NCBI RefSeq assembly: GCF_016862955.1
Contig: NZ_BONY01000064.1
Location: 1-52,950, forward strand
Reading direction: 5' to 3'
Length of the DNA stretch: 52,950 nucleotides
Source: Rhizocola hellebori
GTDB taxonomy: Bacteria; Actinomycetota; Actinomycetes; Mycobacteriales; Micromonosporaceae
Below are positions 32,991 to 41,906 of the stretch, in pieces. Under the pieces are notes generated by a model. That model was not told the DNA's origin. It saw only the letters and a program-made list of their open reading frames with translations, and did no database searches. Position 1 is the first letter of the stretch; every line of letters begins with the position of its first letter. The position numbers and the translations under genes were made by a program.

Positions 32991-33905
32991 CTATTGAGCC
33001 GCCGGCCGGTGCAGCCAACCGTCGTACAACCACTCGATGAGATCGGTGGAGGCCAGCTCGGCCAGCCGCGTGTGGAAGCGAGCCAGGTCGTCCGGGCCGA
33101 GCAGGGCCTTCCACTGCCCGCTGGTGCCGGTGTGGAAGAAGGCGCGGTTGTCGCGCCAGAGCCCGCTGTCGACGCCGGGGGCGAGCTCATCGGCCCGTTC
33201 ACGTACCTTGTCGAAGGTGGCCGCGGCGGCAAGCTCCTCGACGCGCCCGGCGGGCAGGTCGATGCCCAGCACCTCGGCCAGGCGCTTCAGCTGGCCGGGC
33301 AGGTCGGTCAGCAGGTCGTGGTAGTGGAACAGCGCGACCTGGGGCTCGTTTCGCCTGTCCCAGAATGTTTGCAGGTGCTGGATCATGTTGGCCAAGCTCC
33401 CAATCCCGGTCGGGCCGTTGACGAACTCGCCCTCGGCCCACAGCCAAAAGCGCTCCCGCAGGTCCTCCGGTGGCACCGGCATGGCGCTGCGATCGATGTC
33501 CTTCTTAACCGTGAGCACCGCCCTTGTCTCGTCGCTGATGTTGGCGAGGGCGTGGTCGAAGGAGACCCCGACATCGCGCGGGTCGCGCCCGACGCAAAGG
33601 TAGGTCACTGTCTCGACGAACGGGAGTCCGTCCAGCGGAGTGTGGGTCTTGATGAAACGCCGGTGTGGTTGTGCCTGCAGGGCCGCGAGTGTCTCGGCGA
33701 AGTCATAGGTGATGTTGTCAAGCCAGGGCGAGATCTCGGTCAGCCGGCGGGTAAACCGGGTCGAGTTGAAGACAAGCAAAGCGCACAGCATCTGCATCCA
33801 GCTTGTGCCGCATTTGGCCGGCGGGCTTATTACGACGTCGTCGTCGCGGAACGGGAATCCGTTCCACAGTGCGCTGTCTGACATCATCATCTGGTATCGC
33901 TGCAT
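32991..33905 (-). CDS. PAPS-dependent sulfotransferase
   Basis: 304 aa from ATG 33905 (MQRYQMMMSDSALWNGFPF); upstream in-frame ATGs lead into low-quality sequence. The 5'-phosphosulfate loop is SPPAKCGTSWMQ (about residues 30-41) and the 3'-phosphate motif is CVGRDPRDVGVSF, both diagnostic for cytosolic-type sulfotransferases. FWLWAEGEFVNGPTG and HYHDLLTDLPGQLKRLAEVL are family typical. The last GxxGxWK-type block appears as GTSGQWKALLGPDDLARF. It transfers sulfate from PAPS to a hydroxyl or amine; acceptor unknown. No biosynthetic genes adjoin it. Confidence 0.88.
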   Translation of the reverse strand: MQRYQMMMSDSALWNGFPFRDDDVVISPPAKCGTSWMQMLCALLVFNSTRFTRRLTEISPWLDNITYDFAETLAALQAQPHRRFIKTHTPLDGLPFVETVTYLCVGRDPRDVGVSFDHALANISDETRAVLTVKKDIDRSAMPVPPEDLRERFWLWAEGEFVNGPTGIGSLANMIQHLQTFWDRRNEPQVALFHYHDLLTDLPGQLKRLAEVLGIDLPAGRVEELAAAATFDKVRERADELAPGVDSGLWRDNRAFFHTGTSGQWKALLGPDDLARFHTRLAELASTDLIEWLYDGWLHRPAAQ

Positions 33906-33943
33906 GGTCGCCAATGTATATCGACAGACCATGCTATTTGGTC

Positions 33944-34186
33944 TCATGCGCGGTCCGACCCGTCGGGTAGGAGATCCAGCGTGAACTCGAACTCGGTCTG
34001 GCTGTCGCACAGCCCAGCGTGGGGTTGTCGGCGTCGTGCAACTCGGGGGCGACCGTTGCGCCCGGTGGGGGAGCAGGGGGCATCGCGGCCAGGTCCGCCT
34101 CTGCCTCGGCGCCGTCGTCGGCAAGGGCTGGGCTGAACAGGGCGAAGCCGAGCACGATGCTGCTTTGGAGGTGGGATCCAGTCCAC
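33944..34186 (-). pseudogene. Remnant of TetR-family regulator C-terminus
   Basis: Two frames must be joined to read it: EAEADLAAMPPAPP through ELHDADNPTLG in one, then LCDSQTEFEFTLDLLPDG in another, ending at a TGA next to the sulfotransferase gene. The phrase FEFTLDLLPDG resembles the end of TetR ligand domains (FEFGLDLLLDGL). No helix-turn-helix is present upstream. I read it as a frameshifted leftover. Confidence 0.35.
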
Positions 34187-34314
34187 AAAACTTGCCGCCG
34201 GGTGCGCTGCTTCACGCTCGTCGCGTCGAGCGAACGCGGCCGTGCATACGCGCTCTTCTGCCTACGCATGGGTGTCGGCGGTGGTCTGGTTGGCGACTGT
34301 GCTGATCGGCCGGC

Positions 34315-34689
34315 GTGAGCAAGGATGTGGGCATCTGCTTGGTGTTCTTCGACCTAGGTGAGGTTTGGGTGTCTGAGGCTGAGGCGGTATCGCTGGCGGA
34401 TCTGATCGTGCAGCTGCGCGGCGATCTGTATCGGGCCGCGTGGCAGGGCGAGGGCAAGGATCCGAAGTTCGTGGTGGGTCCGGTGGAGCTTGAACTGTCG
34501 GTGATCGTGGACTCGTCCCGAGGCGTGGGGGCGTCGGCGGCGTTGTGGGTGGTAGACGTGTCGGCGGAAGGCAAACGGTCCTCGCAGACAATTCATCGGA
34601 TCAAGCTGACATTGCAGCCGGTCGGACCGGACGGGCACCCATCGAAGATCTCTGGGCCTTCGATGGTGGGTGAGGAAGACCCCGGCTAG
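34315..34689 (+). CDS. Trypsin-co-occurring domain 2 (trypco2) protein
   Basis: 124 aa; the track of conserved residues VSLADLIVQLRGDLYRAAWQ, FVVGPVELELSVIVDSSRG and ALWVVDVSAEGKRSSQTIHR then IKLTLQPV matches the trypco2 family. These small beta-rich proteins are encoded beside trypsin-like peptidases in bacterial conflict systems and are thought to be regulators or cleavage targets. The GTG/ATG-type start at 34315 lies about 20 residues before the domain. The next gene, 57 bp on, carries the trypsin-like domain, making the pair a complete two-gene module. Confidence 0.8.
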   Translation: MSKDVGICLVFFDLGEVWVSEAEAVSLADLIVQLRGDLYRAAWQGEGKDPKFVVGPVELELSVIVDSSRGVGASAALWVVDVSAEGKRSSQTIHRIKLTLQPVGPDGHPSKISGPSMVGEEDPG

Positions 34690-34746
34690 CGCGCGGGTGT
34701 GGGAGGTGTCCGATGCGCTGTGTCTAGGTGAGGCGGGTTCGCGGCG

Positions 34747-37700
34747 GTGGCTGTGGGTGTGGATGGTCGGCGTCGGGTGGCCGAGGTGGTCGCTGAGTTT
34801 GCGGATGGTCGGCGTGAGCGTGGGTCGGGGTTGTGGCTGCGTGCCGATGTGCTGATCACGGCGTGGCATGTGGTCGCGGACGCGGTTCGGGTGCTGGCTG
34901 TGTTCGAGGCGGGATCGGATCGGCGGCGGACTGCTACGGCGCGTTCGGTGGTGCGGCTGGGTTCGTCCGATGTGGCGGTGGCTTGTCTGGATGGGCTGGC
35001 CGATGAGAGTCCTTTGGCGGTGCGGGTGGGCGGATTCGATGACTGTGCCGCGGTGGTGGGTGCACAGGTGTTCGGGTTCCCCCGGTTTAAGGTCCGCAAC
35101 GTGGATGAGAGCTCGCCGTCTGTTGGTGATGGCAGGCGGAGTTTCCGGGAGCTGGCGCAGGTGCCGGCGAGGCTGGCGCCGCAGGGCAATTGGCGCACCG
35201 GCCGCTGCGAGCTGATCGTGACGCCGCCCGATCCGGATCCAGACCCGAGTCGGTCGGCGTGGGAGGGCATGTCAGGCGCCCCGGTCGTCGATGTTCAGTC
35301 GGGTTTGTTGGTGGCGGTGGTGACGGATCATCATCGGCAGGAGGGTTTGTCGCGGTTGGCCGCGGTGCGTCTGGACGTGTGTTTGGCGCAGCTGAGCGGG
35401 GCGGAGGCGTCGCGGGTGTTGCCGTTGCTGGGTGTGGTGTCGGTAGCGGGCCTGGCTGCGGCGGGTGTGCCGCCGTGGGTGGGGTGGAAGCGGCAGGCGT
35501 TGACTGATCAGCTGGGCGAGATCGTCCCGGCGATGGGGTTGCGTGATCGCGATGCCGAGCTGGCGGACCTGACCGCATTCTGCGCTGGTCCCGATTCTTA
35601 TGTGTATTGGCAGGCGCCGCCGTGGGCGGGTAAGTCGGCGTTGATGGCGACGTTTGCTTTGCGTCCGCCGGCGGGGGTGACGGTGGTGCCGTATTTTGTG
35701 ACGGCGCGGTACGCCGGTGAGAATGACAGCACGGGGTTTCTGCGGACGGTGTCGGCGCAGTTGGCGGCGTTGATGGGCGAGGCGTTGCCGAATCTGGTGA
35801 CGACGCGGGAGGGGTATCGCGCTTTTTTGGGCGAGCGGGCCCGTCAGGCCTACGCGGTGGGGCAGCAGCTGGTGCTGCTGGTTGATGGGCTGGATGAGGA
35901 CAGCGGCACTCATGCCGGGTCCGGTGTGCCCAGCATCGCGTCGCTGCTGCCGCGTCAGCCGGTGCCGGGGTTGAAGGTGATCGTGGCCGGACGTCCCGAT
36001 CCGCGGCTGCCCGGCGATGTGCCCGCCGATCATCCGCTTCGGGTCTGTGCGCGTCGCTGGTTGTCGACGTCGCCGCATGCCCTGCAGATCGGTCAGATCG
36101 CGCGCCTGGAGCTGATGGAGCTGCTTGCACGCGGCGGCGTGCACCGTGAGGTGGTCGGGTTGATCGCCGCCAGCGGCGGCGGGGTAACCGTCACCGATCT
36201 CGAGGAGCTCACCGGACAGCCAAGATACATCATCTTGGATCTGCTGGGTTCGGTGTTCGGGCGTACCCTACGCGGCCGCCTGGTGCCCACCGCCAACGAT
36301 GCCCAGCATGTGTACCTGTTCGCCCACGACACATTGCGCGAACAAGCACTCGGCTTGCTCGGGGGCGAACTGACTCACTACCGCCAGCACATCCACACCT
36401 GGGCCGACAGTTACCGCCGGCGACAATGGCCGCACCAAACACCCGGGTATCTGCTGACCGGCTATCCGCGCCTGCTCGATGCCACCGGCGACCTAGTCCG
36501 GCTGGCTGCGCTGGCCGAAGACGCTATCCGGCATGACCGGATGCTTGCCCACACCGGCGGCGACGACACGGCATACGCTGAGATCAACATGGCGTTGAGC
36601 CTGCTTGCTGCTGCCGCGGAACCGGATATCCGCACGATAGTACGCATTGCCCGGCACCGGGAGAGCTTGCAGCTGCGCAACAGCAACATCCCGGACCGGC
36701 TACCTGCCCTATGGGCGCGGTTGGGCAACCTCCCCCGAGCCGAAGCCCTCGCCCGCAGCATCGCCGATCCGAGCCCCCGTTCACGGGCGCTGGCCACTCT
36801 AGCGGAAGCGATCGCGGGTGTTGACGCGGACCGCGCCGAACAGATCGCCCGCACCATCACCGACCCGGACGACCAGGTACAGGCGCTGACCGGTGTGGCG
36901 AAAGCGATCGCGGACGTTGACCTGGACCGGGCCTTACGCCTCGCCAGCCAGGCTGAGCAGATCGCCCGCAACATCACCGACTCGTCTCACCACGCGGAAG
37001 CGTTAACTCGTGTGGCGACAGTGATCGCTGGTGTTGACGTGGAGCGGGCCGTGCGGATCGCCCGTACCATCACCGACCCGGCCCACCAGGCCGAAGCGCT
37101 GACCCGCGTGGCGACAGCGATCGCGGGTGTTGATGTAGACCGGGCCGTGCGGATCGCCCGCACCATCACCGAACCGACCCGCCTGGCAGAAGCGTTGACC
37201 CGTGTGGCGAAGCAAGTCGTAGACGCTGACGTGGACCGGGCCATGCGCATCGCCGGCCAGGCTGAGCAGATCGCCCGCGCCATCACCGACCCTTCCTCCC
37301 AAGAATGGGCGCTGACCGGCCTGACAGAGACCATCGCGAAGGTTGACGCGGATCGGGCCGAACAGATCGCCCGCACCATCACCGATCCGTATTCCCAGGC
37401 GTGGGCGCTGACTAGTGTGGCAACAGCGATCGCGGCCGTTGATGTCGGCCGCGCCATACGCCTATCTGGCCAGGCCGAGCAGGTCGCCCGTACCATCACC
37501 GGCCAGGACACCCAGATATGGATGCTGACCGAGATAGCGGCAGCAATCGCAAGCTTTGCCGTGGACCAGGCCGAGCAGATAGCCCGCAGCATCGCCTACC
37601 CGAGGGACCAGATATGGGCGCTGATCTACGTGGCCGAAGCGGTAGCGGGCGTCGACATGGACCGGGCCGAACAGATCGCCAGTACGGTCACCGACCCGAA

Positions 37701-39021
37701 CCACCAGACACGGGCGCTGACCGGTATGGCGGAAGCGATGGCGGACATTGACAAGGACCGGGCCATACGCCTCATCGGCCAGGCTGAATTGATCGCCCGC
37801 ACTGTCACCAACCCGCTCCGCCAGACACTGGCACTGACCGAGACTGCGACACTGATCGCAGGCATTGACGTGGACCGCGCCGAGCAGTTCGCCCGTACCA
37901 TCACCGACCCGGCCACCCAAACAATGGCGCTGACCGGCCTGGTGGAAGTGATCACGGGCATTGACATAGATCGGGCCGAACGGATCGCCCGCACCCTCAC
38001 CGGCCCGCACCACCAGACACGGGCGCTGACAGCTGTGGTCAAAGCGATTGCAAGCGTTGACGTGGATCGGGCCACGCGCATCGCGGACGAGGTCGAGCAG
38101 ATCGCTCGCACCATCACCGACCCGTACCCCCAGACTTTGGTACTGATGCTGACCGACATAGCGACGGCGATCGCAAGCCTTGACATGGACCGAGCCCGAC
38201 GATTCGCCAGCTACGCCGAGCAGGTCGCCCGCGCCATCACCGGCCCGTACGACCGGACAAAGGCGCTGACCGGTATGGCGACAGCGATCGCAGGCATTGA
38301 CGTGGACTGGGCGGTGCGCCTCGCGGACCAAGCCGAGCAGACCGCCCGCACCATCACCGACCCGTACGACCGGACAAAGGCGCTGACCGGTATAGCGACA
38401 GCGATCGCAGGCATTGACGTGGACCGGGCGGTGCGCCTCGCCGATCTGGCCGAGCAGATCGCCCGCACCCTCACCGACGCGGACCGTCAGACATGGGCGT
38501 TGACCGATGCGACAGAAGCGATCGCAGGCGTTGATGTGGAGCGGGCCAAACAGATTGCCCGCACCATCGCCGACCCGATTTACAAGGCACGGGCGCTAAC
38601 TAGTGTGGCGGAGGCGATTGCGGGCGCCGACGTGGACCAGACCCTTAGCCTCGCCCACGAGGCCGAGCAGATCGCCCGTACCATCACTGGCCCCTACGAC
38701 CGGACAAATGTGCTGACCGGTATGGCGACAGCGATCGCAGGCATTGACGTGGGCTGGGCGGTGCGCCTTGCCGACCAAGCCGAGCAGATCGCCCGCACCA
38801 TCACCGACCCGCTCGACCGGGCACATGCGCTTGAAAGAATAGCTCTGGGCGTCAGGGGTGCGACACCTCCCCCGCTGAAGGCATGCAAGCTTGTCGCAGA
38901 AGCGATTCAGCTGGGCCTTTCATGGAGATCTGGCACCAAGGCGCTCCCTCACGCCATCCAACAGGCCATCTGCGACGACCTGTTCAACAGCAACAACGGG
39001 CAGCCGATTGAATACTTATAG
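34747..39021 (+). CDS. Trypsin-like peptidase, STAND-like NTPase and repeat sensor (NLR-like)
   Basis: 1424 aa from GTG 34747. Residues 1-220 are a trypsin-like serine peptidase with His in ITAWHVVADA (about 41), Asp in SSDVAVACL (about 75) and Ser in WEGMSGAPVVD (about 176). Residues about 270-500 are a P-loop NTPase: Walker A QAPPWAGKSALM (about 289-300), Walker B LVLLVDGLDED (about 375-385), and VIVAGRPDPRL as sensor region. A winged-helix-like part (VTDLEELTGQPRYIILDLLG) and a helical linker lead to 20 repeats (about 660-1370) with core RAEQIARTITDP. This architecture matches NLR/STAND-type immune proteins where the repeats sense a trigger and the peptidase is the effector. Trigger and substrate are unknown; trypco2 is the likely partner. 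Confidence 0.82.
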   Translation: MAVGVDGRRRVAEVVAEFADGRRERGSGLWLRADVLITAWHVVADAVRVLAVFEAGSDRRRTATARSVVRLGSSDVAVACLDGLADESPLAVRVGGFDDCAAVVGAQVFGFPRFKVRNVDESSPSVGDGRRSFRELAQVPARLAPQGNWRTGRCELIVTPPDPDPDPSRSAWEGMSGAPVVDVQSGLLVAVVTDHHRQEGLSRLAAVRLDVCLAQLSGAEASRVLPLLGVVSVAGLAAAGVPPWVGWKRQALTDQLGEIVPAMGLRDRDAELADLTAFCAGPDSYVYWQAPPWAGKSALMATFALRPPAGVTVVPYFVTARYAGENDSTGFLRTVSAQLAALMGEALPNLVTTREGYRAFLGERARQAYAVGQQLVLLVDGLDEDSGTHAGSGVPSIASLLPRQPVPGLKVIVAGRPDPRLPGDVPADHPLRVCARRWLSTSPHALQIGQIARLELMELLARGGVHREVVGLIAASGGGVTVTDLEELTGQPRYIILDLLGSVFGRTLRGRLVPTANDAQHVYLFAHDTLREQALGLLGGELTHYRQHIHTWADSYRRRQWPHQTPGYLLTGYPRLLDATGDLVRLAALAEDAIRHDRMLAHTGGDDTAYAEINMALSLLAAAAEPDIRTIVRIARHRESLQLRNSNIPDRLPALWARLGNLPRAEALARSIADPSPRSRALATLAEAIAGVDADRAEQIARTITDPDDQVQALTGVAKAIADVDLDRALRLASQAEQIARNITDSSHHAEALTRVATVIAGVDVERAVRIARTITDPAHQAEALTRVATAIAGVDVDRAVRIARTITEPTRLAEALTRVAKQVVDADVDRAMRIAGQAEQIARAITDPSSQEWALTGLTETIAKVDADRAEQIARTITDPYSQAWALTSVATAIAAVDVGRAIRLSGQAEQVARTITGQDTQIWMLTEIAAAIASFAVDQAEQIARSIAYPRDQIWALIYVAEAVAGVDMDRAEQIASTVTDPNHQTRALTGMAEAMADIDKDRAIRLIGQAELIARTVTNPLRQTLALTETATLIAGIDVDRAEQFARTITDPATQTMALTGLVEVITGIDIDRAERIARTLTGPHHQTRALTAVVKAIASVDVDRATRIADEVEQIARTITDPYPQTLVLMLTDIATAIASLDMDRARRFASYAEQVARAITGPYDRTKALTGMATAIAGIDVDWAVRLADQAEQTARTITDPYDRTKALTGIATAIAGIDVDRAVRLADLAEQIARTLTDADRQTWALTDATEAIAGVDVERAKQIARTIADPIYKARALTSVAEAIAGADVDQTLSLAHEAEQIARTITGPYDRTNVLTGMATAIAGIDVGWAVRLADQAEQIARTITDPLDRAHALERIALGVRGATPPPLKACKLVAEAIQLGLSWRSGTKALPHAIQQAICDDLFNSNNGQPIEYL
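36735..38865 (+). repeat. 20 tandem helical repeats in the NLR-like gene
   Basis: By eye I count 20 units with core AEQIARTITDP and ALTxxAxAIAGVDVD. They alternate between about 32 codons and about 39-40 codons, the longer form adding a helix such as RAVRLADQ. Late units are nearly identical at DNA level (for example around 38245-38330 and 38365-38450, and again around 38695-38790), while early units are diverged. This indicates recent duplication or gene conversion in the sensor region. Confidence 0.85.
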
Positions 39022-40302
39022 GCGGAACGGAACGTTCGTGATCTCCTGCTTGTCGCGGTATGCGGCATCTAACGCTCGTTGCAGAGGTAGCTCAACATTT
39101 TTGTCGGCTCGTGTCGCTTTGGCGTAGCCGATACCAGCGCGCAATTGGATGCTTATCGTGTCCAGCAGCATCGGATCTTTGAATGCTGACCGAATTGCTT
39201 CGATGACGGGTTGACCTGTGTCCTTTTGGGACAAACGGATCGTTGCGGCGAAGCCGGACCCTTCGACCCGTCCGACGAGGGCCTGCGCCGGCACCATCGT
39301 TCTTAGCCGGTTGCCTATCTCTTGCAGGACGAGATCGCCAGTATGGTAACCGAGCTGGGAGTTGATCTGCCGGAGATCCGCGACGTCGGCTGCGACCACG
39401 AGAATTGTCTGATCACCTTCCAGGACCTTTAGCCCTTCCTCCAGATCGCTGAGGATCCGCCGCCTGTTCGGCAGGCTGGTGAGGAAATCGTGATATGCGT
39501 CAAACCGCAGCCGGTCCATCAGGCGGCCGTTCTCTACCGCGATCGAGGCATGCGAGGCGATCGTCTCGAGCATGGCCACGTCCCTGCGGCTGAACCGGCG
39601 GCGGCGCTTGGATGGTCCCGTGATCTCCAACGTCCCAAGGACAACTGAGCTCACCCGCAACGCCACGATGATCGCAGCCTCTCCATCCCAGCCCGGGGCG
39701 ATCTCTGACCGGGCGGGGTGAGATCTGTACATTTCTATAGCTTCACCGGACATATAGGCCTGCTGCCTGAGCTTGGCCAGGACGTCTGGTTTGGGACCGT
39801 CGCTCAGCCCGTCGAGGTCGCGCGTGGCAGTAAGAAGCACTTCGGGGTAACGCCCGCCTTCGGGTAGCCAGAATGTCGTGTGACGACAGTCAAACAGCTC
39901 GCGGGTGCCCAGCAGCAACACATCGGGCAGCTGCCCGTCGCCGACGTCGAGCCTCCTGATGAGCAACTGCAGCTCGCCCAGGCGACTGCGGCGGCGTGGA
40001 ATTCTTATGCCTGCAAGCAGATCCAGAAGCCGCTGAACCCAGGGCGTGCTTTGAGTACCTGATTTCACGAGGATTGCAGTCATCGCGAAACCCATCGCGG
40101 TAAACAGTTTCAACAACTTCCCGGGCCGATCGTCGATAAACGCGCTCAACTCCTCGGACCGGATCTCGGCGCGCTGGCCGCGGCCGTAGCGGCGCCTCGC
40201 CGACCACTGGACTATTCGGCGGGCAAGCCAGGGGGACGCATCCGACCATTCGTTGACCAGCAGCCCCGTGACGACGGCAACGGCCAGCTCCCAGCCGCTC
40301 AT
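39016..40302 (-). CDS. Membrane GAF-GGDEF protein with degenerate active site
   Basis: 428 aa from ATG 40302, which overlaps the PadR stop (ATGA). Residues 5-20 and about 65-85 are hydrophobic (LAVAVVTGLLVNEW, LLKLFTAMGFAMTAILV). A GAF domain spans about 125-265 (VLLLGTRELFDCRHTTFWLP, SVVLGTLEITGP, LETIASHASIAVENGRLMDR). The GGDEF-like domain begins YHDFLTSLPNRRRILSDLEE. The signature that should be GG(D/E)EF reads VEGSGF, so cyclic-di-GMP synthesis is unlikely; it may bind nucleotide or signal by contact. PadR plus this kind of protein is a recurring actinomycete pair. The 3' end runs 6 bp into the end of the convergent NLR-like gene. Confidence 0.82.
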   Translation of the reverse strand: MSGWELAVAVVTGLLVNEWSDASPWLARRIVQWSARRRYGRGQRAEIRSEELSAFIDDRPGKLLKLFTAMGFAMTAILVKSGTQSTPWVQRLLDLLAGIRIPRRRSRLGELQLLIRRLDVGDGQLPDVLLLGTRELFDCRHTTFWLPEGGRYPEVLLTATRDLDGLSDGPKPDVLAKLRQQAYMSGEAIEMYRSHPARSEIAPGWDGEAAIIVALRVSSVVLGTLEITGPSKRRRRFSRRDVAMLETIASHASIAVENGRLMDRLRFDAYHDFLTSLPNRRRILSDLEEGLKVLEGDQTILVVAADVADLRQINSQLGYHTGDLVLQEIGNRLRTMVPAQALVGRVEGSGFAATIRLSQKDTGQPVIEAIRSAFKDPMLLDTISIQLRAGIGYAKATRADKNVELPLQRALDAAYRDKQEITNVPFRL

Positions 40303-40628
40303 GCCGTCCCCGGCAGAGGATTCGAGCCGAGGACGCTGCGAGCCTGCCGCATTTCGCCGACTAAGGCCATGGCCTCGGCTCGGGCAGTCGGCGTTAGCGT
40401 GTAGAACCGGCGCCGTGCCTTGACCGTGCCGGGCAGAGGATCCTCCCAACGGGCGGTAACCCAGCCGGCGTCCTCCAGCCGATCGAGAGCATCATAGACC
40501 GTGGGGCCCGAACGCCTCGTTGCCTTGACAATCGCCCAGCCGTGCGGCTGCTCCTGAGCCGTGAAAGCCTCAAGGAGGACAGCCAGCACTTCCAGCATCG
40601 GGCCAGTGACCACAGGCGGTCCAGACAT
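40299..40628 (-). CDS. PadR-family transcriptional regulator
   Basis: 109 aa. The winged helix is clear: VVTGPMLEVLAVLLEAFTAQ, PHGWAIVKATRRSGPTVYDA, LDRLEDAGWVTARWEDPLPG, RRRFYTLTPTARAEAMAL. PadR proteins repress transcription and release DNA on binding small ligands. The short C-terminus makes it a PadR-s1-type. It overlaps the downstream GAF-GGDEF gene by 4 bp, so it likely autoregulates both. Confidence 0.88.
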   Translation of the reverse strand: MSGPPVVTGPMLEVLAVLLEAFTAQEQPHGWAIVKATRRSGPTVYDALDRLEDAGWVTARWEDPLPGTVKARRRFYTLTPTARAEAMALVGEMRQARSVLGSNPLPGTA

Positions 40629-40858
40629 GGAAAAACCTTATCCCACGGCGGCAACCGTGACGTTCGGCCGCTTAGCGTTCAGTGAGTGGCATCGCGGAAG
40701 GCGATTGACCCACATCGGCACAGGCAATTCATGGACGTCGGCAAGGCGCTTTTGTGATTCAGCTTGCCGCCAGCGAGCATAGCCGTTTGATACTCAGCCC
40801 TCCCCTGGTCGCGTTGGCGTAGCTAGAACCAACCATGCCCCTCTCGCATGGGGCAACA

Positions 40859-41677
40859 TCAATGTGTTGCGTCTTGGGGCCACACCGATTCGAGTCTGCC
40901 ATCGGCCTCGAAGAACAGGTAGGGCCGCAGCTCGGGGAACTGGTCGAGTTTGCGGCGCAGCGCGCGGGGGTCACCTGCAGCGTCGGCGAGCAGCGGCTGG
41001 GAGGCGAGCAGTCCACGTAGATCGCTGAAGGGCCAGGCGGTGCCAAGAATCCTTCTGAGCTGAATCAGGATCTTGATGGAGTCCAGTGGGATCTGGTCGA
41101 TGTAGATGCTGGTGTTCCAGGGCAGAAGATCTTCGGGATCGGGCGCCGGCTCCGCCGCTTCGGCCAGCCACTCGGTGAGCGCCTCGGGTGGGTTGAGCCG
41201 CATGGCCCGTTCGGTGTTCGTGTGGTCGGGCGGCGCCACCTCCACGGTAATGACGATGCGTAACCGTTCTTGGCCGACACCGAACAGACCCTCGTGGTCC
41301 AGCCGCGCCATCGCCGCTTCCATCGCGCGCAATCGCAGCTCGTACTCGCAGGCCCACGCTTCCTCGGAACACGCGTCGATCTGTGGTCGTGCCTGGAATA
41401 GACGGTCCACAGCCGCGAAATGTTGTCCGCCGTAGAAGTAGAAAGGCGAGTCGGCGTAGGACCATTTCAGCATCAGCCAGTCCTCGTCGGTGCGCGCTGC
41501 CTCGGCCAGCGCCTGCGTCGACCACGCGGACGGGCACGGGGCGTGCGCTTCGCCGGTCGTCGTTAGCGAGTACCAGTAGAAATGATGATCGGGGTAGTCC
41601 CGAAACAGGTCTGCCGCAGCCGCTGCCGTGGCCCGATAGATCGCCTCGGCAAGATCAGACTCAGTTGGCGCCATCAT
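40859..41677 (-). CDS. DUF4303-like protein
   Basis: 272 aa from ATG 41677 (AAGCGG upstream). The N-terminus LAEAIYRATAAAAADLFRDY followed by HFYWYSLTTTGEAHAPCPSA fits the DUF4303 pattern, with WLMLKWSYADSPFYFYG also characteristic. The C-terminal half (ALTEWLAEAAEPAPDPEDLL, SIKILIQLRRILGTAWPFSD) is helical. No catalytic motif. DUF4303 proteins are often found beside immunity-like genes of polymorphic toxin loci; that association is not shown here. Confidence 0.65.
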   Translation of the reverse strand: MMAPTESDLAEAIYRATAAAAADLFRDYPDHHFYWYSLTTTGEAHAPCPSAWSTQALAEAARTDEDWLMLKWSYADSPFYFYGGQHFAAVDRLFQARPQIDACSEEAWACEYELRLRAMEAAMARLDHEGLFGVGQERLRIVITVEVAPPDHTNTERAMRLNPPEALTEWLAEAAEPAPDPEDLLPWNTSIYIDQIPLDSIKILIQLRRILGTAWPFSDLRGLLASQPLLADAAGDPRALRRKLDQFPELRPYLFFEADGRLESVWPQDATH

Positions 41678-41906
41678 TTACCGCTTTCTACCCGAACCTG
41701 GATCACCATGCCGCCCAACGAGGCTGTCACCCGACCGGGACGGTACCGGTCAATACCTGAACCGGCAAGAACAGAAGGTGGACTTGCCAGCAATGGCTCG
41801 CACCCACATCGGTCGCTCTTGTAGCGGACAGCGCCACGCAGCGTGTCGTGTAGGTCAGTGTCCGAATGCCCACGCCCTGCGGCGTCCGCGCTGCCGGTAA
41901 CGGCGG

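Noticed and set aside
36735-38865. CRISPR-like or satellite repeat array
   Set aside because: The periodicity of about 96 and 120 nt is in-frame coding repeat of one protein, without spacers or conserved palindromic repeats.
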